Positions 1-8,523 of a stretch of DNA of 64,000 nucleotides are shown piece after piece (positions within the stretch are counted from its first letter, which is position 1; each line of letters starts with the position of its first letter). The translations under genes were made by a program, and so were the position numbers. The DNA is from Candidatus Hydrogenedentota bacterium (GTDB lineage Bacteria; Hydrogenedentota; Hydrogenedentia; Hydrogenedentales; SLHB01). The stretch covers positions 1 to 64,000 of the forward strand of contig JABWCD010000030.1 of the NCBI GenBank assembly GCA_013359265.1, written 5' to 3'. Below the pieces are notes generated by a model. The model was given only the letters and a program-made list of their open reading frames with translations, was not told where the DNA came from and searched no databases.

Positions 1-3
1 CAT

Positions 4-82
4 GGCCGATCTCCTTTTGTGAGCCTCGAGCTCGTTTAAAGTCTGGGAGCTACTCTATAGCATCCCGCAAAGGAGATCGGCC
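4..82. repeat. 14-bp perfect inverted repeat
   Basis: GGCCGATCTCCTTT at 4-17 is repeated as its exact reverse complement at 69-82, separated by 51 bases. It could form a long-loop hairpin in RNA of either strand or be the ends of a small repeat element. It lies beyond the 3' end of the minus-strand tsaD operon. No function can be assigned. Confidence 0.6.
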
Positions 83-397
83 TTCTCATACTATCTCGTA
101 ATCGTAATCGTAATCGTTTTCTCTCGTTACGAGGTTTCCACTTCGTAACGCACTCTTGAAAAGCTCCGCTTTGCCTCCCCCCCTTTCCCGGCGCCAAAAA
201 AACATGAAAGCCGTCCGTGATCCATCGCGCATAACCGAATACCTTCGCTCTACGTCCCTTACGTCCCTTGCGTCCCTTCGGTCCTTTCTACCCAGCGCAA
301 CAGCAATCTCCAAGAGACTTCTGATTCCATTCGTTGTTGCCGCCCGCAATCGCACCCAGCCAACGCCTCGGCAGAATCTACCGTCAAATGGGTACAA
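83..397. other. Gene-free stretch with simple repeats
   Basis: No convincing gene is seen. The stretch holds 3.5 copies of the hexamer TCGTAA (96-116), a hairpin repeat that recurs elsewhere in the window (123-173), and three tandem copies of a 9-mer of the form CGTCCCTTN (253-279). The open frames through it on both strands have the composition of repeat DNA and match nothing I recognise. Confidence 0.6.
123..173. repeat. Dispersed hairpin repeat family A, copy 1
   Basis: A degenerate copy of a unit seen twice more at 11822 and 12971. It has a hairpin (GTTACGAGG...CTTCGTAAC) followed by the conserved tail CTCTTGAAAAGCTCCGCTTTG (positions 153-173). This copy has a less perfect hairpin than the other two and one base different at the hairpin-tail junction. 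Confidence 0.7.
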
Positions 398-1369
398 CTA
401 TGCTAACGGCCACGTCGCCCGCGCCGTCGAACGCAAATCTCCCGTCCGCCCGTTCTGAAAAAGCGAATGCGCGGCGGCGGCGATCATCGCGCCGTTATCG
501 ACACAAAGCGAAAACGGCGGCACAAACACCGGCACAGGAATGTCCACGGCAAGACGTTCGCGCAAGTGCTTGTTCGCGGCAACGCCGCCCGCAACCACGA
601 GAGCAGGCAACCCCGTCCGCTCGAGGGCGGCGCGAGTCTTGCGAATCAGAATGTCGATAGCCGCGTATTGGAACGATGCCGCGACGTCTTCCATTTTGTG
701 CCCATTCTCGCGCAACTTGTAGAGCACTGCCGTCTTGAGCCCGCTGTAACTGAATTCCAGCGAATCGCCCGACGCCATCGCGCGCGGAAATGCGATCGCC
801 CGCGGGTCGCCGGTCTCCGCCGCGCGTTGAATCGACGGCCCGCCGGGATACGGCAGGTTCAGCAGACGCGCCACCTTGTCGAAACATTCGCCGACCGCGT
901 CGTCGCGCGTCGTGCCGAGCATCGCATACTCATGGGGCCTATCGCAGCGAATGAGACACGTGTGCCCGCCGCTGACAATAAGCGTGAGAAACGGAAACAC
1001 CGGCGCGGATTCCGCGAGAAACACGGAGAAGATGTGCCCCTCGATATGGTGCACCGGCACGTACGGCGCGCGCCACGAATACGCGAGGGCCTTCGCAAAA
1101 TTCACGCCGACCAAGAGCGATCCCATCAGCCCGGGGCCGTGCGTCGCCGCGACGACGTCGGGCCTGCCCCCCGCCTTCTCGAGCACACGCTCCGTGAGTT
1201 GATAAATACACTCGGTGTGTTGGCGCGATGCAATCTCCGGCACGACACCGCCGAACGCAGCGTGCACATCGATCTGAGAGGCGACCTCGCTCGCAATGAT
1301 GTGCCGCCCATCCTCGATAACGGCGACGCCGGTTTCGTCGCAGGACGTCTCGATTCCCATCACGCGCAT
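398..1369 (-). CDS. tsaD: tRNA threonylcarbamoyladenosine (t6A37) transferase TsaD
   Basis: TsaD (Kae1/Qri7 family) transfers the threonylcarbamoyl group from TC-AMP to A37 of ANN-decoding tRNAs, working in the cytoplasm with TsaB and TsaE; neither partner is in view. The 323 residues begin with the family signature GIETSCDETGVAV (5-17) and carry the metal-binding HHIEGH (107-112), SGGHT (133-137), GGVAAN (261-266) and CVDNGAMI (289-296). Length is normal. The start chosen (ATG at 1369) is the family start and shares its A with the TGA of the upstream deacetylase gene, which implies translational coupling. An in-frame extension upstream runs through the neighbouring gene and is not used. It is the last gene of a six-gene operon. 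Confidence 0.97.
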   Translation of the reverse strand: MRVMGIETSCDETGVAVIEDGRHIIASEVASQIDVHAAFGGVVPEIASRQHTECIYQLTERVLEKAGGRPDVVAATHGPGLMGSLLVGVNFAKALAYSWRAPYVPVHHIEGHIFSVFLAESAPVFPFLTLIVSGGHTCLIRCDRPHEYAMLGTTRDDAVGECFDKVARLLNLPYPGGPSIQRAAETGDPRAIAFPRAMASGDSLEFSYSGLKTAVLYKLRENGHKMEDVAASFQYAAIDILIRKTRAALERTGLPALVVAGGVAANKHLRERLAVDIPVPVFVPPFSLCVDNGAMIAAAAHSLFQNGRTGDLRSTARATWPLA

Positions 1370-2796
1370 CAGCGGACCAGCGTCGAGGCGTGGACGATCT
1401 CGATGCCTTCCTTCTCGAATTGCGGCATCATCGCTTTGAGGATCGGCACGGTATTCTTGCGGAAATGGCAAATCGCAATCGCCTGCCCGTGGCGTTTGAC
1501 CATTTCGATCACTTGTTTGAATCGCGCGCGGATGTAGTCGGGGCCCGCGTGATGATCGAGAAACAAATCGTTCTCGGCTGACGGTATTTCCATCTCGTCG
1601 GCAACCTCGAAGGCGCATGCGTAGCGCGACGTGCGGCTGTCGATAAAAAAGTAGCCGCGCTCTTTGATGAGGTCCAGCCACGTACGCATCGCCTCCGCGT
1701 TCGACGTGAACTTCGATCCGGTATGGTTGTTGATCCCCACCGCGCCGGGCACGTCTGAAAGCGCCTGGTTCGTGAGGTCGAGCATCTCGTTCTCGTCCAT
1801 GGTCACCGTAATCTCGCCCGGATACGTCGTCTTCCCCGAGACATTCTCCATCGGCATGTGAAGCATCACCTCGAAACCGAGTTCCGTCGCGCGTTGCGCC
1901 GTCTCGTAACTATACGGCGCGTGCGGAAGAATCGAAAGTGTTAGCGTGTTGGGCAGCGCCAGGATTTCTTCCGTGATCCAGCCGCCGTAGCCGCCGTCGT
2001 CCACGATGATAGCAAGGCGGAGCGGTCCGGTGTACGGCCGCGGCGGCGTCGACGACGGCGTCGGCGCGTCTATCTTGAAATCGGTCGAATCGAGCGGCAG
2101 CGATTCGGGATCGGGGAAGAACTCCTGGACGATGTCGTCCGGATTGAGGCCCGACCACTCGACCGCGAGCGCGGCGAGTTTGAATTCCGGTAATTCGGTC
2201 ACGTCGGAGAACGCGCGCACCGTCGCACATTCGATTCCGTGGTACCGGACGGACAACCACGTCTGTCCCGAAGGTGCGCCCGTGATCGGTTCGATGCGTA
2301 CCGAATCGTCCACGACCGCCATTGCCAGCCGGGGTGTCAGGTCGCTCGTCGCGAACGCGTTCGGAAACTGCGCGTGAAGTACCGTGTATTGCCACAGGGT
2401 GGTGTCGCTTTGGCGAAGCTCCGTGTGCGCCGCCCGCACATACACTGACCCGGCGCCGCGCAACGCGGTCTCGATGGTATCCGCGATTCTCGACGTCTTG
2501 GACGTAAGATCGTTGCGCTCCTCGTACCGCGCGAGCGTCAAGGACGGCGCATCGGTGTGTTGTTCGCCAGCGGCGTCCGCACGCGCGAAATCCGCCCCGT
2601 CTGTGCTGCCCACCGTGCTCTCGACGGTACCGGCGTACACCAGCCGCGTGTCGAGGTAGCGTTCCATCAGCCCGATCCCGATCGCGCTTGCGATGAGAAT
2701 GAAGCACGCAAGCGCCAGCAGCGCGCCCCACGGGTTTGGCACGTCGTTGCTCGATTGCGTCTGAATGAATCGTTCGGTCCGTTCCGCTGCGCTCAT
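1369..2796 (-). CDS. Divergent polysaccharide deacetylase family protein (DUF610/YibQ-like)
   Basis: 475 residues. A short cytoplasmic N-terminus is followed by one membrane segment (about 22-42), a spacer of about 200 residues, and a C-terminal divergent polysaccharide deacetylase domain (about 235-475). The domain shows family motifs: VDDGGYGG, LTLSILPHAPY, VMLHMPMEN, GAVGINNHTGSKFT, YFFIDSRTS and ENDLFLDHH. The family is NodB-like in fold and usually sits near wall amidases; its substrate is not established. The ATG at 2796 overlaps the stop of murI, like the junction with tsaD, so this start is preferred over one five codons upstream. The cell-wall neighbours suggest a periplasmic or outer-face glycan role. 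Confidence 0.88.
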   Translation of the reverse strand: MSAAERTERFIQTQSSNDVPNPWGALLALACFILIASAIGIGLMERYLDTRLVYAGTVESTVGSTDGADFARADAAGEQHTDAPSLTLARYEERNDLTSKTSRIADTIETALRGAGSVYVRAAHTELRQSDTTLWQYTVLHAQFPNAFATSDLTPRLAMAVVDDSVRIEPITGAPSGQTWLSVRYHGIECATVRAFSDVTELPEFKLAALAVEWSGLNPDDIVQEFFPDPESLPLDSTDFKIDAPTPSSTPPRPYTGPLRLAIIVDDGGYGGWITEEILALPNTLTLSILPHAPYSYETAQRATELGFEVMLHMPMENVSGKTTYPGEITVTMDENEMLDLTNQALSDVPGAVGINNHTGSKFTSNAEAMRTWLDLIKERGYFFIDSRTSRYACAFEVADEMEIPSAENDLFLDHHAGPDYIRARFKQVIEMVKRHGQAIAICHFRKNTVPILKAMMPQFEKEGIEIVHASTLVR

Positions 2797-3599
2797 CAGA
2801 TGTCCACCCATTCCACGTCGGTAATCTCATCCGCCAAAAACCGTCTACCAACGCGCGCAAACGATTCCGGCGCGTCGGTGACTAGAAACGTTCGCGCTCC
2901 CTTCGACGCGCCGCTATTGTCGTCGTCATGGTGCGTCAGCACGTCGGCCACGCTCTCCGACGTCGCTTCCGCGCTATCGACCAGCGTGACGCCGGGCCCA
3001 ACCGCCTTCGCGATAACGTCCTTCAACAACGGGTAGTGCGTGCACCCGAGGACGAGCGTGTCGATGCCTTGTTCGCACAGTTCAGTCAGGTATTCGTGAG
3101 CGACCTGCTCAGGCACCGGCCCCGAAACCCAGCCCTCTTCCGCGAGCGGAACGAACAGCGGGCACGGCTTCGTGGAAACCCGCGCGGCCGGCGCGTACTC
3201 GTGGATCGTTTCCTGGTATTTCTTGCTGTTGATCGTTCCCGCGGTGCCGATCACGCCGATGTGGTTGGCGCGCGTCGCCGCAACCGCGCGCTTCGCGCCC
3301 GGTTCGATAACGCCAATCACCGGGACCGGCAGGTCGCGGCGCAGCGAATCAAGCGCATACGCGGACGCCGTGTTGCACGCGACGATCAACATCTTGATGC
3401 CGCGATCCATCAACACGTCCGCGCAACTCCGCGCATAACGCGCGACCGTATCCGCCGATTTCGTGCCGTACGGCACGCGCGCCGTGTCGCCCAGATAGAT
3501 GATGGACTCGGCGGGCATGCGCTCCGCAATCCGTCGAAAAACGGTTAGCCCACCCACTCCGCTGTCGAAGATCCCGAGCGGCGCACTGCGGTTTGCCAT
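2796..3599 (-). CDS. murI: Glutamate racemase
   Basis: Converts L-glutamate to D-glutamate for peptidoglycan precursors in the cytoplasm, without a cofactor. The 267 residues show FDSGVGGLTV (11-20) and both catalytic cysteines: ACNTAS with Cys75 and GCTHYP with Cys186. Length is typical. Its stop overlaps the start of the deacetylase gene; four bases separate it from the upstream GerMN gene. Pairing with a wall amidase in one operon links precursor supply with remodelling. Confidence 0.97.
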   Translation of the reverse strand: MANRSAPLGIFDSGVGGLTVFRRIAERMPAESIIYLGDTARVPYGTKSADTVARYARSCADVLMDRGIKMLIVACNTASAYALDSLRRDLPVPVIGVIEPGAKRAVAATRANHIGVIGTAGTINSKKYQETIHEYAPAARVSTKPCPLFVPLAEEGWVSGPVPEQVAHEYLTELCEQGIDTLVLGCTHYPLLKDVIAKAVGPGVTLVDSAEATSESVADVLTHHDDDNSGASKGARTFLVTDAPESFARVGRRFLADEITDVEWVDI

Positions 3600-3603
3600 C
3601 GCG

Positions 3604-4260
3604 CTACTGCGCCGCCTCGGTTTTGGTGTTCCACTGCGCGTCCGGCGCTACGGGACGCGACAAGTCAAGGTGCGCGGGAAACGTCTCGCGCGGGACCGCG
3701 CCATCAATAAGAAATCGCACGGTCTTCACTGCATCGCTCTTCCCGCCCTTGAGTGACTGCTGCGTCAGCGTATTGACGACGCCGTACACCAGAATCGCCT
3801 CGGCGCCTGCGCTCCTCGGAACGCCAAGCTGCAACGATGTCGAAAAGTCGACAACGAGTTCGCCGCCGGACAAAAGGTACATCGCGTTGCATTCCGCGGA
3901 CACAGGAAGCACCGGAAGATTAGTGCCGCCTTGGGTCGGCTTCTTGAGTTCATCGAGCGCCGCGCGGCAATTCTCGACTGTAAACTCGCCCAACGGTATG
4001 CTGCGAAGCTCGGGCACCAGCATCGCGCCATCGCCGCTCACCGCATAGATGTACGCGTTCCCAAGTTGCGACACCGCGACCGGTCCCGGTTCGTCGCCCC
4101 CTTGTTCTTCTTCGATCGCGCTGAGATCCAGCGGGTTCTTCCCGGACTTCAGCAACTCGTTGGCGAGCAGCAATACGCAAAACAGCAGAATCAGCGTGAA
4201 CAGGGCCCACGCGGCCAGGCCCGCTTTGCGGAAAAATGTCGGTCTTTGCGGTTGGCCCAT
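3604..4260 (-). CDS. Membrane-anchored GerMN-domain protein
   Basis: 218 residues with one N-terminal membrane helix (about 12-34, an A/L-rich run ending LLLANEL) and an exported C-terminal region resembling the GerMN domain (about 85-205; VDFSTSL, ILVYGVVNTLTQ, VKTVRFLIDG). GerMN domains occur in spore germination proteins and also in non-sporulating bacteria next to amidases and murI; their biochemical role is not firmly known. The start at 4260 leaves one base after the amidase stop codon; a longer frame would extend into the amidase gene and is not preferred. Confidence 0.82.
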   Translation of the reverse strand: MGQPQRPTFFRKAGLAAWALFTLILLFCVLLLANELLKSGKNPLDLSAIEEEQGGDEPGPVAVSQLGNAYIYAVSGDGAMLVPELRSIPLGEFTVENCRAALDELKKPTQGGTNLPVLPVSAECNAMYLLSGGELVVDFSTSLQLGVPRSAGAEAILVYGVVNTLTQQSLKGGKSDAVKTVRFLIDGAVPRETFPAHLDLSRPVAPDAQWNTKTEAAQ

Positions 4261-4261
4261 C

Positions 4262-5305
4262 CTACTGCGCCTTCGCACCGGCGTACGCGAGAATGCCGTT
4301 CGCGATGCCCTGCGCAAGCTTGTCCTGATGCCCGGGGTCCGCGAGCAGCGCTTCTTCCGTCGCGTTTGTGATGCACCCTACTTCGACCAACACCCCCGGG
4401 ACCTGCAGGTTCGTGAATATGCGGCACGGCGCCTGCCGCACCCCGCGCGGCGCCAAACCGGTGGATTCTGCCATTGCGTTCGACATGCTCCGCGCAAGCC
4501 CAAGGCTGCGCGACGAAAGCGGATCGCCCGATCCCATCGGACAGAAAAACTCGAAACCGCTGGCCGTCTTCGATGCGCTTGCGCCAACGTGAATGCTGAC
4601 CAGCAAATCGCCCTTCAATTCGACATTCGCCTTGCCGACGCGCTCGCTCGTCGGAATCTGCCGGTCTTCCGAGCGCGTGTACGAAGCGTCGCACCCGGAC
4701 GCGATCAGCTTGCCAACTTTCTCCGCGATCGCGCGCGTGATTGTCTTCTCCGGCATGCCCAACTGGCCCGCGGCGCCGGCGTCCGTGCCGCCGTGCCCCG
4801 CGTCGAGGACTACGCGCAGCTTCCTTCCCGAGGGAACAGTCGGCGCTGCCGCCGGATCCGCGGTCGTCGTGGCTGCGCCCGTGCGAACATCCAGCTTGAA
4901 TGCATAGGTGAGGAACGGCGCAACGTCCCCGGGATCGATATAGATGTCGTTTTCGTATACCCGCGGTGGGCGCTGTATCGTGAACCGGCTCGCTGCAATA
5001 ACTTCGGTGTCGCCAAGCGTCAGCGTCGCGCTGGCGCTTTGCAGCGTTACTTGAACGCTGTTTCCCGAAACCTTGACCTGGCCGCCGAAATCCGCCACCA
5101 ACCGCTTCACCGAAACGCTCGGCAGGTTATCGATTCGCACAACTTCCACAGTCGACGTGCGCAGTTCCTCTCCGACACGCGCCGAATACGTGGCCGTCTC
5201 CGCAAGCGCAACAGCCAAAAAACAGCTACAGAAAAGCGGCAGCGCGTAAACCGTTCGTCGCGCGGCGTGTCGATTCGCTGCATGGCAGTGGAAAATCGGA
5301 TACAT
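4262..5305 (-). CDS. N-acetylmuramoyl-L-alanine amidase (Amidase_3, AmiC-like), exported
   Basis: Cleaves the amide bond between MurNAc and L-Ala of peptidoglycan in the periplasm; zinc enzyme. 347 residues: signal peptide or anchor (about 17-36), an N-terminal domain (about 40-140) resembling the copper amine oxidase N-like stalk domain, then the Amidase_3 catalytic domain (162-345). Visible residues: DAGHGG with zinc ligand His171, Glu186, SIHVGA with His239 (the usual form is SIHANA or similar), and the catalytic Glu308 in VEVGCITN. The ATG at 5305 abuts the stop of the upstream 57-codon ORF, which supports both this start and that small gene. Confidence 0.93.
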   Translation of the reverse strand: MYPIFHCHAANRHAARRTVYALPLFCSCFLAVALAETATYSARVGEELRTSTVEVVRIDNLPSVSVKRLVADFGGQVKVSGNSVQVTLQSASATLTLGDTEVIAASRFTIQRPPRVYENDIYIDPGDVAPFLTYAFKLDVRTGAATTTADPAAAPTVPSGRKLRVVLDAGHGGTDAGAAGQLGMPEKTITRAIAEKVGKLIASGCDASYTRSEDRQIPTSERVGKANVELKGDLLVSIHVGASASKTASGFEFFCPMGSGDPLSSRSLGLARSMSNAMAESTGLAPRGVRQAPCRIFTNLQVPGVLVEVGCITNATEEALLADPGHQDKLAQGIANGILAYAGAKAQ

Positions 5306-5479
5306 CTACTTGTTCTGGTTCTCGTTTCGGATGCGGACGCTTTGTTGAACGAAATAGTTATCTTCGAATCCAACCGCCGGTCCGGCGGGCTTCTGGGTCA
5401 GCACCAGCGTCACAATGAGCGCGACAAAGAGTCCAATCAGCACGACCGCGCCTACTATATCCCTGCGTGACATCGTCAT
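5306..5479 (-). CDS. Small single-pass membrane protein, first gene of the wall operon
   Basis: 57 residues: a basic start (MTMSRRD), one strongly hydrophobic helix (about 8-28) and a short polar tail ending NENQNK. No family recognised. It is believable as a gene because its TAG directly touches the amidase ATG and a good promoter lies 53 bases upstream. The topology (short positive N-terminus, exported C-terminus) resembles small division or wall-complex subunits, but this is inference. Confidence 0.7.
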   Translation of the reverse strand: MTMSRRDIVGAVVLIGLFVALIVTLVLTQKPAGPAVGFEDNYFVQQSVRIRNENQNK

Positions 5480-5531
5480 GTTTCACTTCCGAGGGCGCAT
5501 ACGTTCCCACTCGCCGCCAGAGACCCTACCA

Positions 5532-5560
5532 AGTATAGGGATTCGCCGCTCGTAGCGCAA
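5532..5560 (-). promoter_or_regulatory. Sigma70-like promoter of the wall operon
   Basis: Read on the minus strand: TTGCGC, a 17-base spacer, then TATACT. Transcription would start near 5525, about 45 bases before the first start codon of the operon. Nothing else in 5480-5858 looks like a gene; the tatA promoter lies in the same gap and diverges. Confidence 0.6.
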
Positions 5561-5766
5561 GGGGATTATCCGCTATATTGTGTTCTAGCATTATTCACCC
5601 CACCACCGCTTGCGATTTTGGCCCCGCGCCGGCCTCCCGCCTTGGGTTTCCGTCAAGAATTCCCTCACCTGCCAGTTCTCGTCCGTACCGACGCATGGAA
5701 CGATCCGGTTCCCAAGCGTGTTTTCACGGGGGACTGTTCGCGAATCGCGCGTCGTTGCGCTCCCGT

Positions 5767-5795
5767 TTGCATCGTTCCGGGACTCGGCCTATACT
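5767..5795 (+). promoter_or_regulatory. Sigma70-like promoter of tatA
   Basis: TTGCAT (5767-5772), a 17-base spacer, TATACT (5790-5795). The predicted transcript begins near 5802, leaving a leader of about 57 bases with a ribosome site GGAGGT at 5845-5850. Confidence 0.6.
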
Positions 5796-5858
5796 GCTGC
5801 TTGAGTTCCGAGTGGTTCCCGAGACAACGCGTCCCCCGCGACGTGGAGGTATCTTCGC

Positions 5859-6050
5859 ATGCTAGGTATGCCGGCAGGTTCCGAGCTGATCATCATATTG
5901 GTCGTTGTGCTCATCATTTTTGGGCCGACGAAACTGCCGCAACTCGGCCGTTCCATCGGCTCCGCCATCACCGAGTTCAAGGACGGGCTGAAGAAGAAGG
6001 ACGACGGCGACGGCACCTCCGGCGACACGTCCAACAGCCCGAGCGCGTAG
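5859..6050 (+). CDS. tatA: Sec-independent (Tat) translocase subunit TatA
   Basis: Forms the protein-conducting element of the twin-arginine system that exports folded proteins. 63 residues: one N-terminal helix (about 9-21), the family hinge FGPTKLPQLGRSIG (about 21-34), an amphipathic helix (EFKDGLKKK) and an acidic, low-complexity tail. GGAGGT lies eight bases before the ATG. A second tatA-type gene follows after 10 bases. tatC is not in the window. Several products encoded nearby (36.6, 46.7 and 60.6 kb genes) carry twin-arginine signals and are plausible cargo. Confidence 0.93.
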   Translation: MLGMPAGSELIIILVVVLIIFGPTKLPQLGRSIGSAITEFKDGLKKKDDGDGTSGDTSNSPSA

Positions 6051-6060
6051 GTTCGCCGCG

Positions 6061-6228
6061 ATGATTCCCAACGGCAGCGAACTGATCATTATTCTTGCGA
6101 TTGTCGCGCTGCTTTTTGGCGCCAACCGATTGCCAATGCTTGCGCGCGCCGTCGGGCAGACTGTAACTGAATTCAAGCAGGCGGTGACACCGCGCGACCC
6201 CGCCGATCGCGGCAAGACTGCAAAGTAG
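6061..6228 (+). CDS. Second TatA/TatE-type translocase subunit
   Basis: 55 residues, begins with an exported Asn-Gly-Ser-Glu then a hydrophobic helix (about 8-19) and the hinge FGANRLPMLARAVG, followed by an amphipathic helix (TVTEFKQAV) and a short charged tail. The hinge retains FG-x3-LP but has Ala where TatA usually has Gly before the second Arg. The 10-base gap from tatA and shared layout point to a tandem duplication that has diverged. No strong ribosome site is seen, so translation may depend on tatA. Confidence 0.85.
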   Translation: MIPNGSELIIILAIVALLFGANRLPMLARAVGQTVTEFKQAVTPRDPADRGKTAK

Positions 6229-6315
6229 TCTCAATTCACATCGATTTTCCGTTGGGCGATTGCCGAAGGGCGGTCGCCCAATTCGTTTGCGCAAATGTCG
6301 ACGCGCCTACCCCGG

Positions 6316-6408
6316 ATTTTTCACGCGAACCGCAAAAATCTGTGCTATCCGTTGCGTCACATGAAGTTCCATAGTTTCCCGTCTATACACGCTATTCGCG
6401 TGAAAAAT
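6316..6408. repeat. 14-bp perfect inverted repeat between convergent genes
   Basis: ATTTTTCACGCGAA at 6316-6329 returns as its exact complement at 6395-6408. It ends in T-rich arms on both strands. It sits between the tatA pair and the convergent sialidase-like gene, so it may help end transcription, although the 65-base loop is long for an intrinsic terminator. Confidence 0.5.
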
Positions 6409-6441
6409 CCTCTCGCCATGCGCTCAACGGCTTACTCGTGA

Positions 6442-6504
6442 GCATTTCTCACCGCACCAAAGGACTTTGCTTCCACTGCGGCATCGTGGGGCGGTGAGAA
6501 ATGC
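6442..6504. terminator. Stem-loop between convergent genes (possible bidirectional terminator)
   Basis: GCATTTCTCACCGC (6442-6455) pairs perfectly with 6491-6504; further pairing continues after one mismatch. The element ends just before the stop of the minus-strand sialidase-like gene. There is no U-run, so the terminator role is inferred only from position; it could equally be a REP-like repeat. Confidence 0.4.
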
Positions 6505-6507
6505 GGG

Positions 6508-8262
6508 CTACTCACCGTCCGCGCGCTGATTCTCGATCGCTTCGTTCACGCGCAACGCACGCGCGTAAACGCGCAATACGTCGAGTTTCCCTACGCCCCC
6601 CGCCACGTCGATTGCCGCTCTCCCGTTTATATCCGCAATCGTCTCGCCGACGCGATACCACCCCTGCGCGCGCGCCTCTCCCCCATCGCTCAATCGCCCG
6701 TCGATCACGAACATCGCCACGCGCGGCCCGCCATCCACGATAATCGTGACGTTCTGGGTTGCGCCGGACTTCAATACCGGATCGCTCTCGTACACTTCGC
6801 TGGCCGCGCCATCGGCAAGCGCAAATGCGATCGCGCTGTTCGCAATCGAGACGACAATTCCCTTGCCCGCATCGTCGCGAGTATCGAGTATCGTCCCATT
6901 CGCGGGTCCCGATGGAAGCGTCAACCGCAACTCGATCGTGAATCCGCTTCCAGGCGCGATTGGCGGTAGCGCCGGCAACGACATCCCGGTAGTCATGTCT
7001 GCGTCGCCACGAACATCGACCGCTGAATCGCGCGGCACGCCCACGCGACTTTCCGCATGCGCCCACATCCCGTCCAACAAATCCACCGGAATCTCGTGTA
7101 CACGCGCCACGGTCTTCTGCGTTTCCGTCACAAAGAACTTGCCGCCATCCTCGATGAAGTCCGGATAACTCATGCGGGTCTTGGGGTCGATGTCGTACAA
7201 CAGAATCTCCGGTTGCGACCAATGGATCGCGCCATCCTTCTCGACGCCGCCGCTAATCCAAACCGGATTGCGCCCTTCGTACGTCTTGCCGCCGTGGTTG
7301 TGAAACCAGTACAGATACTTGCCGTTGCCGAACCGCCGCACAAAATTCGCCGCGCGCGGGTGCTTCACCAAACGCCCGCCGGGCGCGTAGGTCATGTACG
7401 CGGGCGGCGTCCACGTCTTTCCCCCGTCGCGGCTGTACGCGTGGCACGGATGCCCCTGCGTCGTTCGGTACGTGCAGAACAGCGCGCCATCGGAAAGAAA
7501 CGTCACATTCTGCTCTTCCGCGATCGGCCCCTCCGGCGCGCGCAGCCCAACGTCTCCATCCGGCAACGTTTCCCACATAACCTTTGCGGGATCGGGTTCC
7601 GACAAGAGGTTCGCGCTGTGAAGGACGACGCCTTCCGATCGCTCGATGAACCCCTGGCCGAAATTGCCGACCTTCGACAACCCGATATAGACATCGTTCT
7701 CGAAGATGAGCGGCTTCGCAACGCTCCACATGAAACGCACGGAGCCGCCGTAAACGTTTTCGCGATCGATTGCGAACGCGCGCACGGGGATAGTGAATCG
7801 CTCCGCGCTCCACGTCAGCCCGCCGTCGTCTGAATACTTGAATACGAACTGCCCGAGCGTATCGACGCGCTTTGTCTCGCCCCCGTTCGACAGTTTCACG
7901 CTGCGCAGGTTGTCCGCGTTATACGTATAGAATGCATACACACGGCCGCTCGGCATCAACAGTGGGGTCACCCACGACGCCTCCGGCGGGCCCGGCGGCT
8001 CGATGTCGATCAGCGGCCCCCACGTCTTCCCCTGGTCCGGACTCCGCGTCGAAACGATATGCTGCTTTGTCGCGCCTTCCTCGCCCGCGCCCGTGGTCAT
8101 CGTGCACAACCACGCGCCATCGCCCAACACCACGACGTACGGCTGGTCGCAATACCCCTCGTCCGGAATTACGTAACCGTTCCGCACGTCGCGCCAGTCC
8201 GCGGACGCACTCGCGACGGCAACGAGTACAATCGAAACGAATGGTGCAAATACGCAACGCAT
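6508..8262 (-). CDS. Secreted sialidase-like (BNR/Asp-box) protein with C-terminal LamG-like domain
   Basis: 584 residues. Signal peptide (about 1-23, ending SASA), then a six-bladed sialidase-type propeller with Asp-box motifs such as SPDQGKTWGP, SDDGGLTWSA and SRDGGKTWTP, then a C-terminal concanavalin/LamG-like domain (about 425-580; FTIELRLTLPSG, ILDTRDD, DVLRVYARAL). Family members cleave terminal sialic acids or simply bind glycans; catalytic Arg triad and Tyr cannot be confirmed by eye. The start at 8262 is chosen because GGGGGA lies six bases upstream; another ATG at 8286 lacks a ribosome site. Monocistronic. Confidence 0.82.
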   Translation of the reverse strand: MRCVFAPFVSIVLVAVASASADWRDVRNGYVIPDEGYCDQPYVVVLGDGAWLCTMTTGAGEEGATKQHIVSTRSPDQGKTWGPLIDIEPPGPPEASWVTPLLMPSGRVYAFYTYNADNLRSVKLSNGGETKRVDTLGQFVFKYSDDGGLTWSAERFTIPVRAFAIDRENVYGGSVRFMWSVAKPLIFENDVYIGLSKVGNFGQGFIERSEGVVLHSANLLSEPDPAKVMWETLPDGDVGLRAPEGPIAEEQNVTFLSDGALFCTYRTTQGHPCHAYSRDGGKTWTPPAYMTYAPGGRLVKHPRAANFVRRFGNGKYLYWFHNHGGKTYEGRNPVWISGGVEKDGAIHWSQPEILLYDIDPKTRMSYPDFIEDGGKFFVTETQKTVARVHEIPVDLLDGMWAHAESRVGVPRDSAVDVRGDADMTTGMSLPALPPIAPGSGFTIELRLTLPSGPANGTILDTRDDAGKGIVVSIANSAIAFALADGAASEVYESDPVLKSGATQNVTIIVDGGPRVAMFVIDGRLSDGGEARAQGWYRVGETIADINGRAAIDVAGGVGKLDVLRVYARALRVNEAIENQRADGE

Positions 8263-8313
8263 CGCAATCCCCCATTGTTTCGGCATGGGTTGGCGCTTGC
8301 AGAAAAAGTAAAG

Positions 8314-8385
8314 CGCCCCGAGCGGGAATCGAACCCACGTCTAGTCCTTAGGAGGGACTCGTTCTATCCACTGAACTATCAGGGC
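8314..8385 (-). tRNA. tRNA-Arg (anticodon CCT)
   Basis: The minus strand folds into a full cloverleaf: acceptor GCCCTGA/TCGGGGC (one G-U pair), D arm GTTC/GAAC, anticodon arm AGTCC-CTCCTAA-GGACT with anticodon CCT, a 4-base variable loop, and T arm GTGGG-TTCGATT-CCCGC. The discriminator is G and CCA is not encoded. Confidence 0.95.
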
Positions 8386-8523
8386 CTGTAGTAGGGAAAG
8401 CGTAGGGGAAACCGTGCGCGGTGATCAAACTGCGCGATGACGCCATCCGCCTTTTTTCGATCGGGTTAACGGCTGTGCCATAGTTGAATCTCCCGAGATC
8501 CGGGTCCGGTTGGCAGCGTTGGA

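Noticed and set aside
86-397. 103-codon minus-strand ORF
   Set aside because: Its sequence is read through hexamers, 9-mers and the family-A hairpin repeat; no ribosome site or family match.
467-1537. 356-codon plus-strand ORF antisense to tsaD
   Set aside because: High-GC shadow of an unmistakable gene; Arg/His-rich with no motif.
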